This document shows positions 1 through 10,318 of a DNA stretch of 64,000 bases, piece after piece. Location of the stretch: assembly GCF_900465315.1 (NCBI RefSeq), contig NZ_UBIX01000009.1; one strand, 5' to 3'. The notes under the pieces were generated by a model. It made no database searches, was not told the origin of the DNA, and saw nothing but the letters and a program-made list of their open reading frames with translations. Source of the stretch: Asaia bogorensis_B. Its GTDB lineage: Bacteria > Pseudomonadota > Alphaproteobacteria > Acetobacterales > Acetobacteraceae. Numbering within the stretch: position 1 is the first letter of the stretch; every line of letters begins with the position of its first letter. Position numbers and translations under genes: made by a program.

Positions 1-917
1 CCGCCGACTTCTTCTCGACCATCGCGCTCGACATGAGCAGCCTGGTGGAAGATCCGGGTTATGCGGGGCTTCTCGGCGCATTCGGTCCGGCACTGATCGA
101 CAAATCAGGATCACGCCCCTCGGCCCGTCAGGGCGATGGCATCAGTGTCACGCGCATCACCCATCCCAGCCAGCTTCGCGCCATCCCGAACAACGCCATT
201 CTCGAGCAGCTCGGCTGGTGGACCAATGTGCTGCAGGGTTTCGGTACGGCTGCCTCCCGCCACCCGGAAACATTCGAGAAGCTGGCCCGCAGCAGTCGTC
301 GCTTCGGCCTTGCGCTCGACTTTGCCCGCCAGGCCGCCGCCCATTCGGATATTGGCGCCCTGCGTGGCATCGTGCGCCTGCTCGACCCCGGCACCTGGCT
401 CGATCGGGCGGCCTCGGCACGCAATGAGGAACAGCGAAGCCAGCACCTCGTTCTCGCCGATGGTCTGGAGGGACTCGAATTCTGGCGCAGCCTGCCCGCC
501 ATGTTCCGCCGCATCCAGGCTGACCATATCGCGCTCGAATCCGTCTGGAGCCACACGCTCAAGATGAGCGCACAGGAGCGCACGCTGCACGCCATTCGCC
601 ATGCCGTGATCGGGCAGATCTGGCTGCTGGCTACACGCATCCCGTATTTCAGCCCGCGTAACGATATCAATCGTGAGACCCTGCTGCGCCTCGTGCTTCA
701 GCTCGAAATTCCTGCCGTACTCAAGCGTCTTTCGGAAATCTTCCCGCAATCTGCGGGTATCGTGACCGATCTGGACTTCCACGAACCAAGCGGCCCGCGT
801 GATGATCACGGCTTCACGCGCGAGCATGAGGAAATCTTTGCCCCGATGGCACGCCTGTTTGCCCTGCTGCGTGAAATCAGCGTGGCGGTCATGCATGCCA
901 ATGGATCGTTCGGCTAA
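1..917 (+). CDS. ppc: Phosphoenolpyruvate carboxylase, C-terminal part (5' end outside window)
   Basis: The reading frame is open from base 3 and the gene enters from the left edge; the first internal Met at base 33 is not a start. Seen: a segment reading SGSRPSAR followed about 15 residues later by HPSQLRAIPNN, which matches the GSRP...LRAIP block near the C-terminal active region of PEP carboxylases, then a helical C-terminus ending in HANGSFG, comparable to the short Asn/Gly-containing tail of the family. Known role: anaplerotic carboxylation of PEP to oxaloacetate in the cytosol, important in acetic acid bacteria growing on sugars. Identification rests on these blocks only because roughly the N-terminal two thirds are missing, so it is good but not certain. 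Confidence 0.65.
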   Translation, partial: ADFFSTIALDMSSLVEDPGYAGLLGAFGPALIDKSGSRPSARQGDGISVTRITHPSQLRAIPNNAILEQLGWWTNVLQGFGTAASRHPETFEKLARSSRRFGLALDFARQAAAHSDIGALRGIVRLLDPGTWLDRAASARNEEQRSQHLVLADGLEGLEFWRSLPAMFRRIQADHIALESVWSHTLKMSAQERTLHAIRHAVIGQIWLLATRIPYFSPRNDINRETLLRLVLQLEIPAVLKRLSEIFPQSAGIVTDLDFHEPSGPRDDHGFTREHEEIFAPMARLFALLREISVAVMHANGSFG

Positions 918-1087
918 GTCAGTCTCCCCATGCAGTCCATCCCGCTCCTGTAGGGGGCTGGACGGCATGGCCAGGCGCAATGGCTGAACAAAACCCGTCC
1001 TGCCATCGTTCATGACCTGTGCGGCGCAACTTGCGCCCCTTGTCTGAAGCGGCGCCCACTCGGTTCGCATCTTGGAAAGGACAGATC

Positions 1088-1417
1088 ATGATACGATACA
1101 CTGCTCTGATTCTAGCACTTGCCGCACCCGGCATCGCACAGGCCGCAGAGACAACGGGCATTCTTCCTGAGTCCGGGGTGAAATCACCCTATTCCGCCCC
1201 TGCCCAGCCGACAACGATGAAGCCGCTCGCCGCCTCTCTCGCCTCCCTGCTCGACCAGGGGTATGCCATCACCACAACGACACAAACCGGGCCGGAACTC
1301 GTCCTGACGCTGAGCCAACGCGGCCACATGGTGTTATGTGCGCTCACACCCCCGGACCTGCGCAATGACCAGAATAGTCCGACATCGCGCTGCTGGGCGC
1401 TCAACGCAGCACATTGA
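1088..1417 (+). CDS. Small exported protein of unknown function (109 aa)
   Basis: The start at 1088 is chosen because GGAAAGG lies seven bases upstream and because the protein then opens with a clean Sec signal peptide: MIRY, a hydrophobic stretch, then AQA|AETTG. An in-frame ATG at 1019 would bury that signal. The mature part, about 88 residues, has a Pro/Ser/Thr-rich start, then a segment resembling a small periplasmic domain (ALLDQGYAITTTTQTGPELVLTLSQRG is the gist, with LxQGY and VLTL strands) and two Cys near the C-terminus that could form a disulphide. I do not recognise the family. It stands alone between ppc and the GlsB-like gene. Confidence 0.6.
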   Translation: MIRYTALILALAAPGIAQAAETTGILPESGVKSPYSAPAQPTTMKPLAASLASLLDQGYAITTTTQTGPELVLTLSQRGHMVLCALTPPDLRNDQNSPTSRCWALNAAH

Positions 1418-1515
1418 CCTGTCATCCTTGCGACGCAAGTGGCACGTGTCATGACGAACGCTTCGTGATAATCACGGCAACGTGATAGACTATCCTATCC
1501 AATCAAGGAGATGAC

Positions 1516-1773
1516 ATGCATCTGATCTGGACACTGATTGTCGGTTTCTTTGTGGGACTGATCGCGAAATTCCTGATGCCCGGTCGTGACCCGGGTGGTT
1601 TCATCATTACGATCTTTCTCGGTGTGGCTGGTGCGCTGCTGGCGAGCTGGATCGGCCAGAAGCTGCATTTCTATCATCCCGGCCAGCCTGCCGGTTTTGT
1701 TGCGTCCGTATTCGGCGCCATGATCCTTCTGCTGATCTATCGCCTGTTCGTGGCCAATAACCAGCAGAACTGA
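1516..1773 (+). CDS. GlsB/YeaQ/YmgE family small membrane protein
   Basis: 85 residues with three hydrophobic segments (about residues 3-20, 29-46 and 59-78) and the family-typical LIAKFLMPGRDPGG loop after the first helix, followed by a Gly-rich second helix. This is the transglycosylase-associated/GlsB-YeaQ family of inner-membrane proteins, linked in other bacteria to general stress responses; the biochemical role is unknown. An AAGGAG ribosome-binding site lies at 1505-1510, close to the ATG. It is monocistronic and converges on the ABC transporter operon, sharing the hairpin at 1778-1807. Confidence 0.8.
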   Translation: MHLIWTLIVGFFVGLIAKFLMPGRDPGGFIITIFLGVAGALLASWIGQKLHFYHPGQPAGFVASVFGAMILLLIYRLFVANNQQN

Positions 1774-1777
1774 AAAA

Positions 1778-1807
1778 ATCCCCCCGATGCCTCAGCACCG
1801 GGGGGAT
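1778..1807 (-). terminator. Intrinsic terminator of the sugar ABC operon, shared by both strands
   Basis: Nine-base arms ATCCCCCCG (1778-1786) and CGGGGGGAT (1799-1807) around a 12-base loop. Read on the minus strand the stem is followed by TTTTTT (the A run at 1773-1778), so it is a good Rho-independent terminator for the minus-strand ABC operon. On the plus strand it lies just after the GlsB-like gene but lacks a T run. Confidence 0.85.
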
Positions 1808-1821
1808 AGCTGCAAGGCGAT

Positions 1822-2763
1822 TTACTCGCCAGTCCAGCCCTTGTAGCTGCCAACATTGTCACGCGTGATCAGGGTTGGCGGCATCAGGCGCACTGTACCC
1901 TTGGCAACCTTGCCATCCTTGATGGCCTGCCCCATCGCCACGCCGTCCTTGCCCATCTGGTAAGGGTCCTGGCTGGCCGAGGCCACCACCGACGAGCGCG
2001 GGTCCTTGAGCGACGAAACGATATCGGGCGCACCGTCGACAGAGGTGACGACAATACCCTGACGATGGGCCTGGCGAATGGCCAGATCGCCACCGATTGC
2101 CTCGGGGTCATTGATCGCAAACACACCCTTCAGGTTCGGGAAGCGCACCAGGAAGCCCTGCATCACCTTGAACCCGAGATCGCGCTCGGCACCACCATTC
2201 TGGTCGTCGCTGACGATCTTGATATCAGGGTACTTCGCAAGAACCTCCTTGCACCCCTTCACACGGTCGATAATCGACGAAACCTGAGGGCCGTTTTCGA
2301 TGGCGACCTCGCCCTTGCCGTCGATTTTCTTGGCCAGATACTCGCAGGAGATGCGCCCAGCGGCAACGTTATCTGTCTGAACCGTGCCATCGACACCCGC
2401 CGAGGCCACGTCAACCGCAATGACGGTCGCACCGGCCTTCTGCACACGTTTGACGGCAGGCATGACGGCCTGCGGATCCACACCATTGAGCAGAATCAGA
2501 TTCACGCCAGAGGTGACGAAGCTGTCCATCTGCGAAAACTGCTTGTTGAGATCGTAATCAGCCGACAACGCATTGATGCTGGCGCTCGGGGCGATGCTTT
2601 TGAGCTGTGTGGTGGCGCCCTTTACCAGCGCCACGAAGTAGGGATTGCCGAGCGAGCCGACAGAGACACCGACATTGCTGATGCCATCAGCCCGTGCCGC
2701 GGGCGCCGCCAGAACGGTGGAGAGAGCGAGAGCACCGAGGAAGAACTTCGTACGAGTGATCAT
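1822..2763 (-). CDS. Sugar ABC transporter, periplasmic substrate-binding protein (RbsB type)
   Basis: Starts at the ATG at 2763, giving MITRTKFFLG...AARA|DGIS, a normal Sec signal peptide; a TTG ten codons upstream would add a poor leader. The mature protein (about 290 aa) is a periplasmic-binding-protein-like domain of the ribose/galactose class: GVSVGSLGNPYFVALVKGA at the N-terminus, NALSADYDLNKQFSQMD and ILLNGVDPQAVMPAV further in, and ENGPQ and FAINDPEAIGG around the hinge. It delivers a sugar or polyol to the RbsC/RbsA-like proteins encoded just upstream. The substrate cannot be read from the sequence. Last gene of a three-gene operon that ends at the 1778-1807 terminator. Confidence 0.88.
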   Translation of the reverse strand: MITRTKFFLGALALSTVLAAPAARADGISNVGVSVGSLGNPYFVALVKGATTQLKSIAPSASINALSADYDLNKQFSQMDSFVTSGVNLILLNGVDPQAVMPAVKRVQKAGATVIAVDVASAGVDGTVQTDNVAAGRISCEYLAKKIDGKGEVAIENGPQVSSIIDRVKGCKEVLAKYPDIKIVSDDQNGGAERDLGFKVMQGFLVRFPNLKGVFAINDPEAIGGDLAIRQAHRQGIVVTSVDGAPDIVSSLKDPRSSVVASASQDPYQMGKDGVAMGQAIKDGKVAKGTVRLMPPTLITRDNVGSYKGWTGE

Positions 2764-2822
2764 CTTGAAAAATCCGAAACGGAAGAGAAACAAACTCTGG
2801 AACCGGTGGAATAAATGGCGGC

Positions 2823-3842
2823 TCAGGTGCGGGCTGTCGGTGCACGGAACCTGTCGAGTGCCACGGCCACGATGATGACCAGACCCTTGACGATGAACTG
2901 CCAGATATCAGAGACGCCAATCAGGATGAGTCCGTTGGTAAGCACGGCAATCAGGAGAGCACCGACAAGCGTGCCCCAGATCGAACCGATACCGCCCACG
3001 AAAGAGGTTCCACCCAGAATGACTGCGGCAATTGCGTCGAGCTCATAGGATTGACCGAGTTGCAGGCCGTTCGCTGCGTAGAGACGCGCCGACGACATGA
3101 CTGCACCCAGCCCGGCCAGAAGGCCCGAAGCCGCATAGACGAACATGAGAACCAGGCCGACACGAATACCGGCCAGACGCGCAGCGGACGGATTGCCGCC
3201 AATCGCGTAGATATGCACACCCAGCACCGTGCGACGCAGGATGAACCAGCTTGCCACCACGACGGCAAAGGCAATCACTGCCAGCCAGGGAATGGTGAAG
3301 GTCGAGGTGATGGCGATGCCGTCATTACCGATCCATGCAAAGGAGAGATCGGGGTTAAAGATCGTGCGGTCATTGCCCATCAGGCGGGCAAGGCCGCGCA
3401 CAGCGGTCAGCGTACCAAGGGTGACGATGAAAGGCGGTATCTTCACACCTGCAATCAGCGCACCGTTGAACACGCCGATCAGAAGCCCGGCACCAAGGCA
3501 GGCGGGCACGGCAAGCCAGGCCAGATGCGGCATGAGCGAGACGATCAGTCCGCACATGGCGGCGAAAGCGAGGATCGACCCGACAGACAGATCGATACCA
3601 CCTGTCAGGATGACGAAGGTCATGCCTGAGGCCAGCACGGTGTTAATTGAGGCCTGCTGGGCAATGATGGAAAGGTTCTGGCCGGACAGGAAGCGATGAC
3701 CACCCAGGAAATGGAAGCCCAGCGCGAGAAGGATCAGCACAGGCAGCATTCCCGCTGCCTGAAGGATGCTGCGCGTGGTGGCGCGTGCGTTCAGCTGGGC
3801 AGCTGGTGAGGCCGCCACCGCCGGGTTGAGAGTGTTGCTCAT
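2823..3842 (-). CDS. Sugar ABC transporter permease (RbsC type)
   Basis: 339 residues. After a roughly 25-residue polar N-terminus the protein is a run of hydrophobic helices with RbsC-family signatures: FVILTGGIDLSVGSILAF in the first third, and AIAAVILGGTSFVGGIGSIWGT in the last third, the latter being the conserved permease loop that contacts the ATPase. Inner-membrane subunit of a ribose-type (CUT2) importer. It sits 12 bases downstream of the ATPase gene and about 60 bases upstream of the binding-protein gene, all on the minus strand. Confidence 0.9.
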   Translation of the reverse strand: MSNTLNPAVAASPAAQLNARATTRSILQAAGMLPVLILLALGFHFLGGHRFLSGQNLSIIAQQASINTVLASGMTFVILTGGIDLSVGSILAFAAMCGLIVSLMPHLAWLAVPACLGAGLLIGVFNGALIAGVKIPPFIVTLGTLTAVRGLARLMGNDRTIFNPDLSFAWIGNDGIAITSTFTIPWLAVIAFAVVVASWFILRRTVLGVHIYAIGGNPSAARLAGIRVGLVLMFVYAASGLLAGLGAVMSSARLYAANGLQLGQSYELDAIAAVILGGTSFVGGIGSIWGTLVGALLIAVLTNGLILIGVSDIWQFIVKGLVIIVAVALDRFRAPTART

Positions 3843-3854
3843 GGAGATGATATC

Positions 3855-5411
3855 CTAGGCGGCGATTGGCGAGGGGGAGACGAGTCCGACAGCGAGAGAC
3901 ATGATGGCCTCCTGCGTGATGGCCTTGCCTTCAAGTTCACCGGTCATGTGACCCTCGCGCATGACAAGAACCCGATCACTGACACCGATAATCTCGGCCA
4001 TCTCACTGGAGATGACGATGATCCCGAGACCCTGGGCAGCCAGATCGTTGATGATGCGGTATATTTCAGTCTTGGCCCCGATATCGACGCCGCGTGTCGG
4101 CTCGTCGAGAATCAGAACCTTGGGGCCGGTTTCGAGCAGGCGGCCAAGCAGGACCTTCTGCTGGTTGCCACCTGACAACCCCCCCACATTGGTGAGCATG
4201 TTCTGTGCCTTGATCCGCAGGGCAGAGAACGACCCGGTTGCGCGTGTGCGGCCCTTCCCCTGATCGAGCACGCCCATGCGGGAATCACGCTCGACCACGC
4301 CAAGATTGATGTTGCCGCTGCACGACATATCCAGAAAAAGCCCGAGCGCCTTGCGATCTTCCGTGAGATACGCAATGCCCGCCGCCAGCGCGTCGCGCGG
4401 CGAGCGGATGTCGATCTTGCGGGAGTCGAGCCATACTGTGCCGCCGGTTTTCTGATCCGCACCGAAAATCAGGCGTGCCAGTTCGGTACGCCCTGCCCCG
4501 ACCAGCCCGGCGATGCCGAGCACCTCACCAGGCAGCAGATCGAAACTGGTCGGCTGCACGCGCTTGCCATCCGTCAGCCCCTCGACCTTCAGAATGGGCG
4601 TGGCATCGTGGCGAATGTGATTGCCGTCTTTTTCGTAAAAGCTCGACAGATCACGCCCAACCATCAGGCTGACGATGCGGCCGGAAGAAAGCTCGTGCTT
4701 TTCGAGCGTGCCGACATGGGCACCATCGCGGAGCACCGAAACCCGATCTGCCAGCTCGTCAATCTCGTCCATGCGATGGCTGATATAGATCAGTGCCAGC
4801 CCCTTGGCCCGAAGCTGACGAATGAGCGCAAACAGACGATCCGTCTCACGGGCTGAAAGGGCCGTGGTGGGCTCGTCCAACACAAGAATACGGGCATCGC
4901 GATGCAGCGCGCGGGCAATCTCGACAAGCTGCTGCTCTGCCACCGACATTGTCGACAACCTGTCTTCCGGCCCGAAAGGTGCCCCAAGTTCCTTGAGCAG
5001 ACCCCGGCAGGCCTCGTTCATGGCGGCGCGGTCGATCATGCCGTTCTTACGCAGTTCAGAACCCAGATGGATGTTCTCGGCAACGGTCAGGTTCGGTGCG
5101 AGCGCCAGTTCCTGATAGATGATGCCGATCCCAAGCGCCCGCGCGGAGCCCGGATTTGTAATTCTGGCTGTCTCGCCTGCAATGCGGATCTCGCCACCCG
5201 GGTCTGCCGTATAGGCACCGGACAGGATTTTCATCAGGGTGGACTTACCGGCCCCGTTCTCTCCCATGAGCGCCAGAATCTCGCCGCCATAAGCGACCAG
5301 CGAAACATCCTTGAGAACTTTCACTCCCGAGAATGTTTTGGAAATACCCTCGACCTGCAGAAGCGGCGCACCGCCATGCGTGTCACACGAAATGTGTTGG
5401 GCCAGTGTCAT
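3855..5411 (-). CDS. Sugar ABC transporter ATP-binding protein (RbsA type, two ABC domains)
   Basis: 518 residues with two ABC domains in tandem, as in RbsA/MglA. The first has Walker A at residues 50-58 (GENGAGKST), the Q-loop IIYQE, and LDEPTTALS. The second has the usual degenerate Walker A (LVGAGRTE), signature LSGGNQQKV and LILDEPTRGVDIGAKTEIY. It energises import through the RbsC-like permease. First gene of the operon; the 230-base AT-rich gap upstream (5412-5641) should hold the promoter. No LacI, kinase or isomerase gene is adjacent, so the transported sugar is not indicated. Confidence 0.92.
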   Translation of the reverse strand: MTLAQHISCDTHGGAPLLQVEGISKTFSGVKVLKDVSLVAYGGEILALMGENGAGKSTLMKILSGAYTADPGGEIRIAGETARITNPGSARALGIGIIYQELALAPNLTVAENIHLGSELRKNGMIDRAAMNEACRGLLKELGAPFGPEDRLSTMSVAEQQLVEIARALHRDARILVLDEPTTALSARETDRLFALIRQLRAKGLALIYISHRMDEIDELADRVSVLRDGAHVGTLEKHELSSGRIVSLMVGRDLSSFYEKDGNHIRHDATPILKVEGLTDGKRVQPTSFDLLPGEVLGIAGLVGAGRTELARLIFGADQKTGGTVWLDSRKIDIRSPRDALAAGIAYLTEDRKALGLFLDMSCSGNINLGVVERDSRMGVLDQGKGRTRATGSFSALRIKAQNMLTNVGGLSGGNQQKVLLGRLLETGPKVLILDEPTRGVDIGAKTEIYRIINDLAAQGLGIIVISSEMAEIIGVSDRVLVMREGHMTGELEGKAITQEAIMSLAVGLVSPSPIAA

Positions 5412-5641
5412 GGGACCAGTCTCCCGGATTAAACGCTGGCAGCCGGACGGGTCCTTGCGCGTCCCTCTGCCTGACGAGAGAGAAGCAGATATTTTGTTAA
5501 ATTTATATAATGTTTTTGCAATCTTTGGTTTTATAACGGATATGTGATGGTTAAATCCCGTCCATGTTATAAATCACAATATGGGCTTTGCCGTGGCCGG
5601 ACTTTTTTCATCATGAAACGACGGCATCCGATCACGGAATC
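5412..5641. promoter_or_regulatory. AT-rich intergenic control region before the sugar ABC operon
   Basis: Between the ATPase gene (minus) and the tetR stop codon. Bases about 5487-5590 are markedly AT-rich compared with the coding DNA on both sides and contain ATTTATATAATG and TTATAAATCACAATAT stretches that could serve as minus-strand promoter elements. I cannot assign exact -35/-10 boxes or an operator by eye. Confidence 0.4.
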
Positions 5642-6238
5642 TCACGAATCAGGCTGACCCTCACCGAGCGCCTTGCTCAAAAAGTGAGAAAGCACTCCGG
5701 CGTCGGCACCATGGAGGAACGGGTCGAACATCCCGTCTATCCCCAGGAGCGAGAGGCCGTGAACGCGCCCCCATAGCCCCGCCATGCGGGGCATGGCATC
5801 CGTCGAATCCGGGTAAGCGTCTTCCCTGCCTGCGAGTCCACGCAGAGCGGCAAAAGCGCGCGATGACGCCTGTGCAAGATCTGGTAGCGTGTAATCAAGC
5901 AAGGCACGGCGAAACATCAACCGAAACAGGTCCGGATTTTCAAGGGCAAAACCGATATAGGCCATACCGACAGCATGAGCGTTCACCCGGGGCGATCCCG
6001 ACATGGCCTGAGTCAGGGCATGGGCAAGAGCCTCATACCCTTCGGCCGCAAGGGCTGAGCGCAATCCGGTCAGGTTGCCGAAATGTGGCACGGCAGCGGT
6101 GGCCGAGACGCCAACCTCCCGCGTGACGGCGCGCAGGGTCAGGGCCTCAATACCATCGCGCTGGATAACGACCCGCGCCGCCCGTATCAGCGCCTTGGCA
6201 AGATCGCCGTGATGATAACTCTCCACATATTGGGTCAT
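5642..6238 (-). CDS. TetR/AcrR family transcriptional regulator (WHG-type C-terminal domain)
   Basis: 198 residues from the ATG at 6238, which has AAGGAG about eight bases upstream. An in-frame ATG at 6256 would start inside the predicted operator and lacks a ribosome-binding site. The N-terminal helix-turn-helix reads ALIRAARVVIQRDGIEALTLRAVTREVGVSATAAVPHF, typical of TetR. The C-terminal ligand domain, with NPDLFRLMFRR, resembles WHG-containing members. Divergent from a small membrane protein gene at 6338; the gap carries two similar 21-bp elements (6256-6276, 6300-6320), so it probably represses itself and that gene. The effector is unknown. Confidence 0.85.
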   Translation of the reverse strand: MTQYVESYHHGDLAKALIRAARVVIQRDGIEALTLRAVTREVGVSATAAVPHFGNLTGLRSALAAEGYEALAHALTQAMSGSPRVNAHAVGMAYIGFALENPDLFRLMFRRALLDYTLPDLAQASSRAFAALRGLAGREDAYPDSTDAMPRMAGLWGRVHGLSLLGIDGMFDPFLHGADAGVLSHFLSKALGEGQPDS

Positions 6239-6255
6239 GAGGTCTCCTTCTGCCA

Positions 6256-6276
6256 TATCTTTACAAGGAAAAGTTT
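6256..6276. promoter_or_regulatory. Candidate TetR operator, copy 1
   Basis: 21-bp element TATCTTT-ACA-AGGAAAAG-TTT, identical at 16 of 21 positions to the near-palindrome at 6300-6320. It lies 18 bases upstream of the tetR start codon, where binding would block tetR transcription. Confidence 0.5.
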
Positions 6277-6299
6277 GACATTACGAACCATATAAATGC

Positions 6300-6320
6300 A
6301 ATCTTTTTATGGAAAAGATT
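6300..6320. promoter_or_regulatory. Candidate TetR operator, copy 2 (palindrome)
   Basis: Perfect 8-base arms AATCTTTT and AAAAGATT around the 5-base centre TATGG. It lies 17 bases before the start of the divergent membrane-protein gene. Starts of the two copies are 44 bp apart, about four helical turns. Assignment to the adjacent TetR is inferred from position. Confidence 0.55.
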
Positions 6321-6337
6321 ACACTGGAAACAGATTA

Positions 6338-6934
6338 ATGGCTCAACAGAGAGATGCACACCGTTTACCCCTCCGAGCGCTCCTTACCGAACTGGGTGCC
6401 CTCGCCCTGATCTGGGGTGGCGAATGGTTTCACGTTGAAGCCTACGCCGTTCCCGCCTGTTGTGCTCTGATTGGCGCGAGCGCCTTTCGCCGTTGGCGCA
6501 ATTCTGTTCCGTTCGATCGTCTGTGGCTGGCCTTAAATGGTACGGCTCTGGGATTCGGCGTCATGGATATGACGCTGCGTGCGCAGATTTCCCCGGATAT
6601 CTTCGCAGCCCTCTGTGCCACACTGCTCGCAGCCCTCTTCTTGTTGGGGAGTTCCTGGCGTGTGCCCATGATCCAGCTGCTGGCAGAGCAGCGCACGGGC
6701 CAGATGTTCGATCGTAGCAATCCCACTCTTTCGCGGTTCTTCCGTCTCTACACCCTCATATGGGCTGGGTATTTCAGCCTGCGTGCCCTGACACTGCTTC
6801 TGATGTCCTTGCAGCCTCAAGACATGCTTGCAGAACAGATCGGGCTGAAACTCAGCCTGCTCATCATGATCCTGCTCAGCTTTCGTGGTCCGGCACTTTA
6901 TCGCCTCTACCAGCGTACCCACCCTGCCCTCTGA
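6338..6934 (+). CDS. Small integral membrane protein of unknown function, divergent from tetR
   Basis: 198 residues from the ATG at 6338 (MAQQRDAHRLPL). The upstream in-frame ATG at 6296 is rejected because it overlaps the palindromic operator candidate. Five or six hydrophobic segments are visible, for example LLTELGALALIWGG, YAVPACCALIGASAF, FAALCATLLAALFLLG and LIWAGYFSLRALTLLLM, with few charged loops. The overall look is of an intracellular septation protein A-like or VC0807-like membrane protein, but I do not recognise a diagnostic motif. Probably the main target of the adjacent TetR regulator. Confidence 0.6.
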   Translation: MAQQRDAHRLPLRALLTELGALALIWGGEWFHVEAYAVPACCALIGASAFRRWRNSVPFDRLWLALNGTALGFGVMDMTLRAQISPDIFAALCATLLAALFLLGSSWRVPMIQLLAEQRTGQMFDRSNPTLSRFFRLYTLIWAGYFSLRALTLLLMSLQPQDMLAEQIGLKLSLLIMILLSFRGPALYRLYQRTHPAL

Positions 6935-6955
6935 TTGGATTGAGGCCGGATACAT

Positions 6956-6979
6956 CGCCGGTGCTCATGAGCACCGGCG
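6956..6979. repeat. 24-bp perfect palindrome downstream of the membrane-protein gene
   Basis: CGCCGGTGCTCA followed directly by its reverse complement TGAGCACCGGCG, with no spacer. It sits 22 bases after the stop codon at 6934. As RNA it would form a strong hairpin, but no T run follows on either strand. Confidence 0.6.
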
Positions 6980-7091
6980 GTGGGTAGAAGCGCCCCTCCT
7001 CACGCACGGCCTTGCTGGGGTTTCGCACCTCCTGCACCATCACCATCCCAGATACGCCCCCCCCCCCTTGCACACAATTGCCCAGAACGAA

Positions 7092-7117
7092 AAAAGCCGC
7101 CCAAAAGGGCGGCTTTT
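7092..7117 (-). terminator. Intrinsic terminator of fusA
   Basis: AAAAGCCGCCC (7092-7102), loop AAAA, GGGCGGCTTTT (7107-7117). On the minus strand the GC stem is followed by TTTTT, 27 bases beyond the fusA stop codon. The flanking A and T runs make it potentially bidirectional. Confidence 0.9.
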
Positions 7118-7144
7118 CCGTGTTCCGAGACTGAACCCGAGGGA

Positions 7145-9250
<2,106 letters not shown>

Positions 9251-9444
9251 GGGATACCTCCAGAATGCGATGAAAGGTGCTTCAGGCCGCCCCGAAACAC
9301 CTTTGCCGTGGCCGTCACAGATCGACGCTTTTTCCGAAGAAACCCGGTAAGAAATACGTCGAAGCCGGACCGACCAAGTGGGCCTTGTGATCGAGAGGCT
9401 GAATGAAACAACCCGACCACGTTTTCAAGGCCAATTTTGTTGCA

Positions 9445-9476
9445 GCCAGCCTTTTCCGCCGAAGCGTCAGGCTGGC
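9445..9476 (-). terminator. Possible terminator hairpin after rpmB
   Basis: 8-base arms GCCAGCCT (9445-9452) and AGGCTGGC (9469-9476), just past the rpmB stop codon on the minus strand. There is no T run, so it is either a weak terminator or a 3'-end stabilising hairpin. Confidence 0.35.
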
Positions 9477-9486
9477 GCCGTCAGAC

Positions 9487-9789
9487 TCAGGCGGTCTGAG
9501 CGGCCTTGCTTTCCTGAGCGCGCAGGATGCGGCGCTTGATGACCTGAGCCTCGACCGGGAGCTTGCGGTTCGGCGTGCTGATCAGGAACGAGTCCAGACC
9601 GCCATTGTGCTCAACCGTACGGATGCCCTGCGTGGAGAGACGCAGACGAACGCCCGTGCCCAGAATGTCGGACAGAAGGGTAATTTCCTGCAGGTTGGGC
9701 AGGAAACGGCGACGGGTCTTGTTGTTGGCGTGGCTGACGTTGTTGCCCGTCAGCACACCCTTGCCCGTGATTTGGCAGCGGCGTGACAT
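9487..9789 (-). CDS. rpmB: 50S ribosomal protein bL28
   Basis: 100 residues starting at the ATG at 9789 (MSRRCQITGKGVLTGNNVSHANNKTRR), the conserved bL28 N-terminus; a longer in-frame extension to 9888 has no similarity and is rejected. GAGGA lies about nine bases upstream. The C-terminal basic part is normal for the alphaproteobacterial form. It sits upstream of fusA on the same strand, 236 bases apart. Confidence 0.95.
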   Translation of the reverse strand: MSRRCQITGKGVLTGNNVSHANNKTRRRFLPNLQEITLLSDILGTGVRLRLSTQGIRTVEHNGGLDSFLISTPNRKLPVEAQVIKRRILRAQESKAAQTA

Positions 9790-9909
9790 GGACTTGATCC
9801 TCGGTAGTAATATGATCGCCGAGACCACTCCCGGCATACGACGATGCGTTAAGGCGCGGCTTATGACGGAGCCCCCCGCTCCCGTCAAGCCGAAAGCGAC
9901 CCAAACCGG

Positions 9910-10254
9910 TCATTCGCCGTCGGAAAAGGCGTCCGCACAGAGCAGTTCACCCGATCGGACGCTGTCTATAGCCGTCTGGAGCATGCGAACCATCGTTTCG
10001 GCATCGGTTGTCCGCGCCAGCACGCCCATCGATCCGCCAAGCAGCGCCGACGCGATGAGTTCGGTCGGCAGGTTCTGCTCGACCAGATAACCGATCGCCT
10101 TGTCGATCACGACGCCGCACTGACGAAGCTCCTCAGGAATCTCGACACCTTCCGGGTCGCCTGACACTTCATGAGCCGCCTGCTCGCGAATATCTTCTTC
10201 CACGGCCTGATCGGGGCGGAAATCCTGGGCGAGGTCATCAGCCGGCTTGGTCAT
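9910..10254 (-). CDS. Conserved-looking small acidic protein of unknown function (114 aa)
   Basis: Soluble, acidic, no signal peptide or membrane segment. AAGGAG lies seven bases before the ATG, a strong ribosome-binding site. The N-terminal 45 residues are polar (DDLAQDFRPDQAVEEDIREQ) and probably disordered; the rest is helical: CGVVIDKAIGYLVEQNLPTELIASALLGGSMGVLARTTDAETMVRMLQTAIDSV. The second part has the look of a small helical regulatory domain. I do not recognise a family. It lies between Atm1 and rpmB on the same strand. Confidence 0.65.
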   Translation of the reverse strand: MTKPADDLAQDFRPDQAVEEDIREQAAHEVSGDPEGVEIPEELRQCGVVIDKAIGYLVEQNLPTELIASALLGGSMGVLARTTDAETMVRMLQTAIDSVRSGELLCADAFSDGE

Positions 10255-10318
10255 GGGCGTTCTCCTTGTGGTTGCTTCGTATCCTTGCCCCTCACGTAGG
10301 GAAGGCCGCCCGGGAAAA

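Noticed and set aside
111..1070. 319-codon open frame on the minus strand
   Set aside because: Antisense to the ppc 3' end; His/Arg-rich composition without motifs.
2065..2814. 249-codon open frame on the plus strand
   Set aside because: Antisense to the sugar-binding-protein gene, whose signal peptide and domain are clear.
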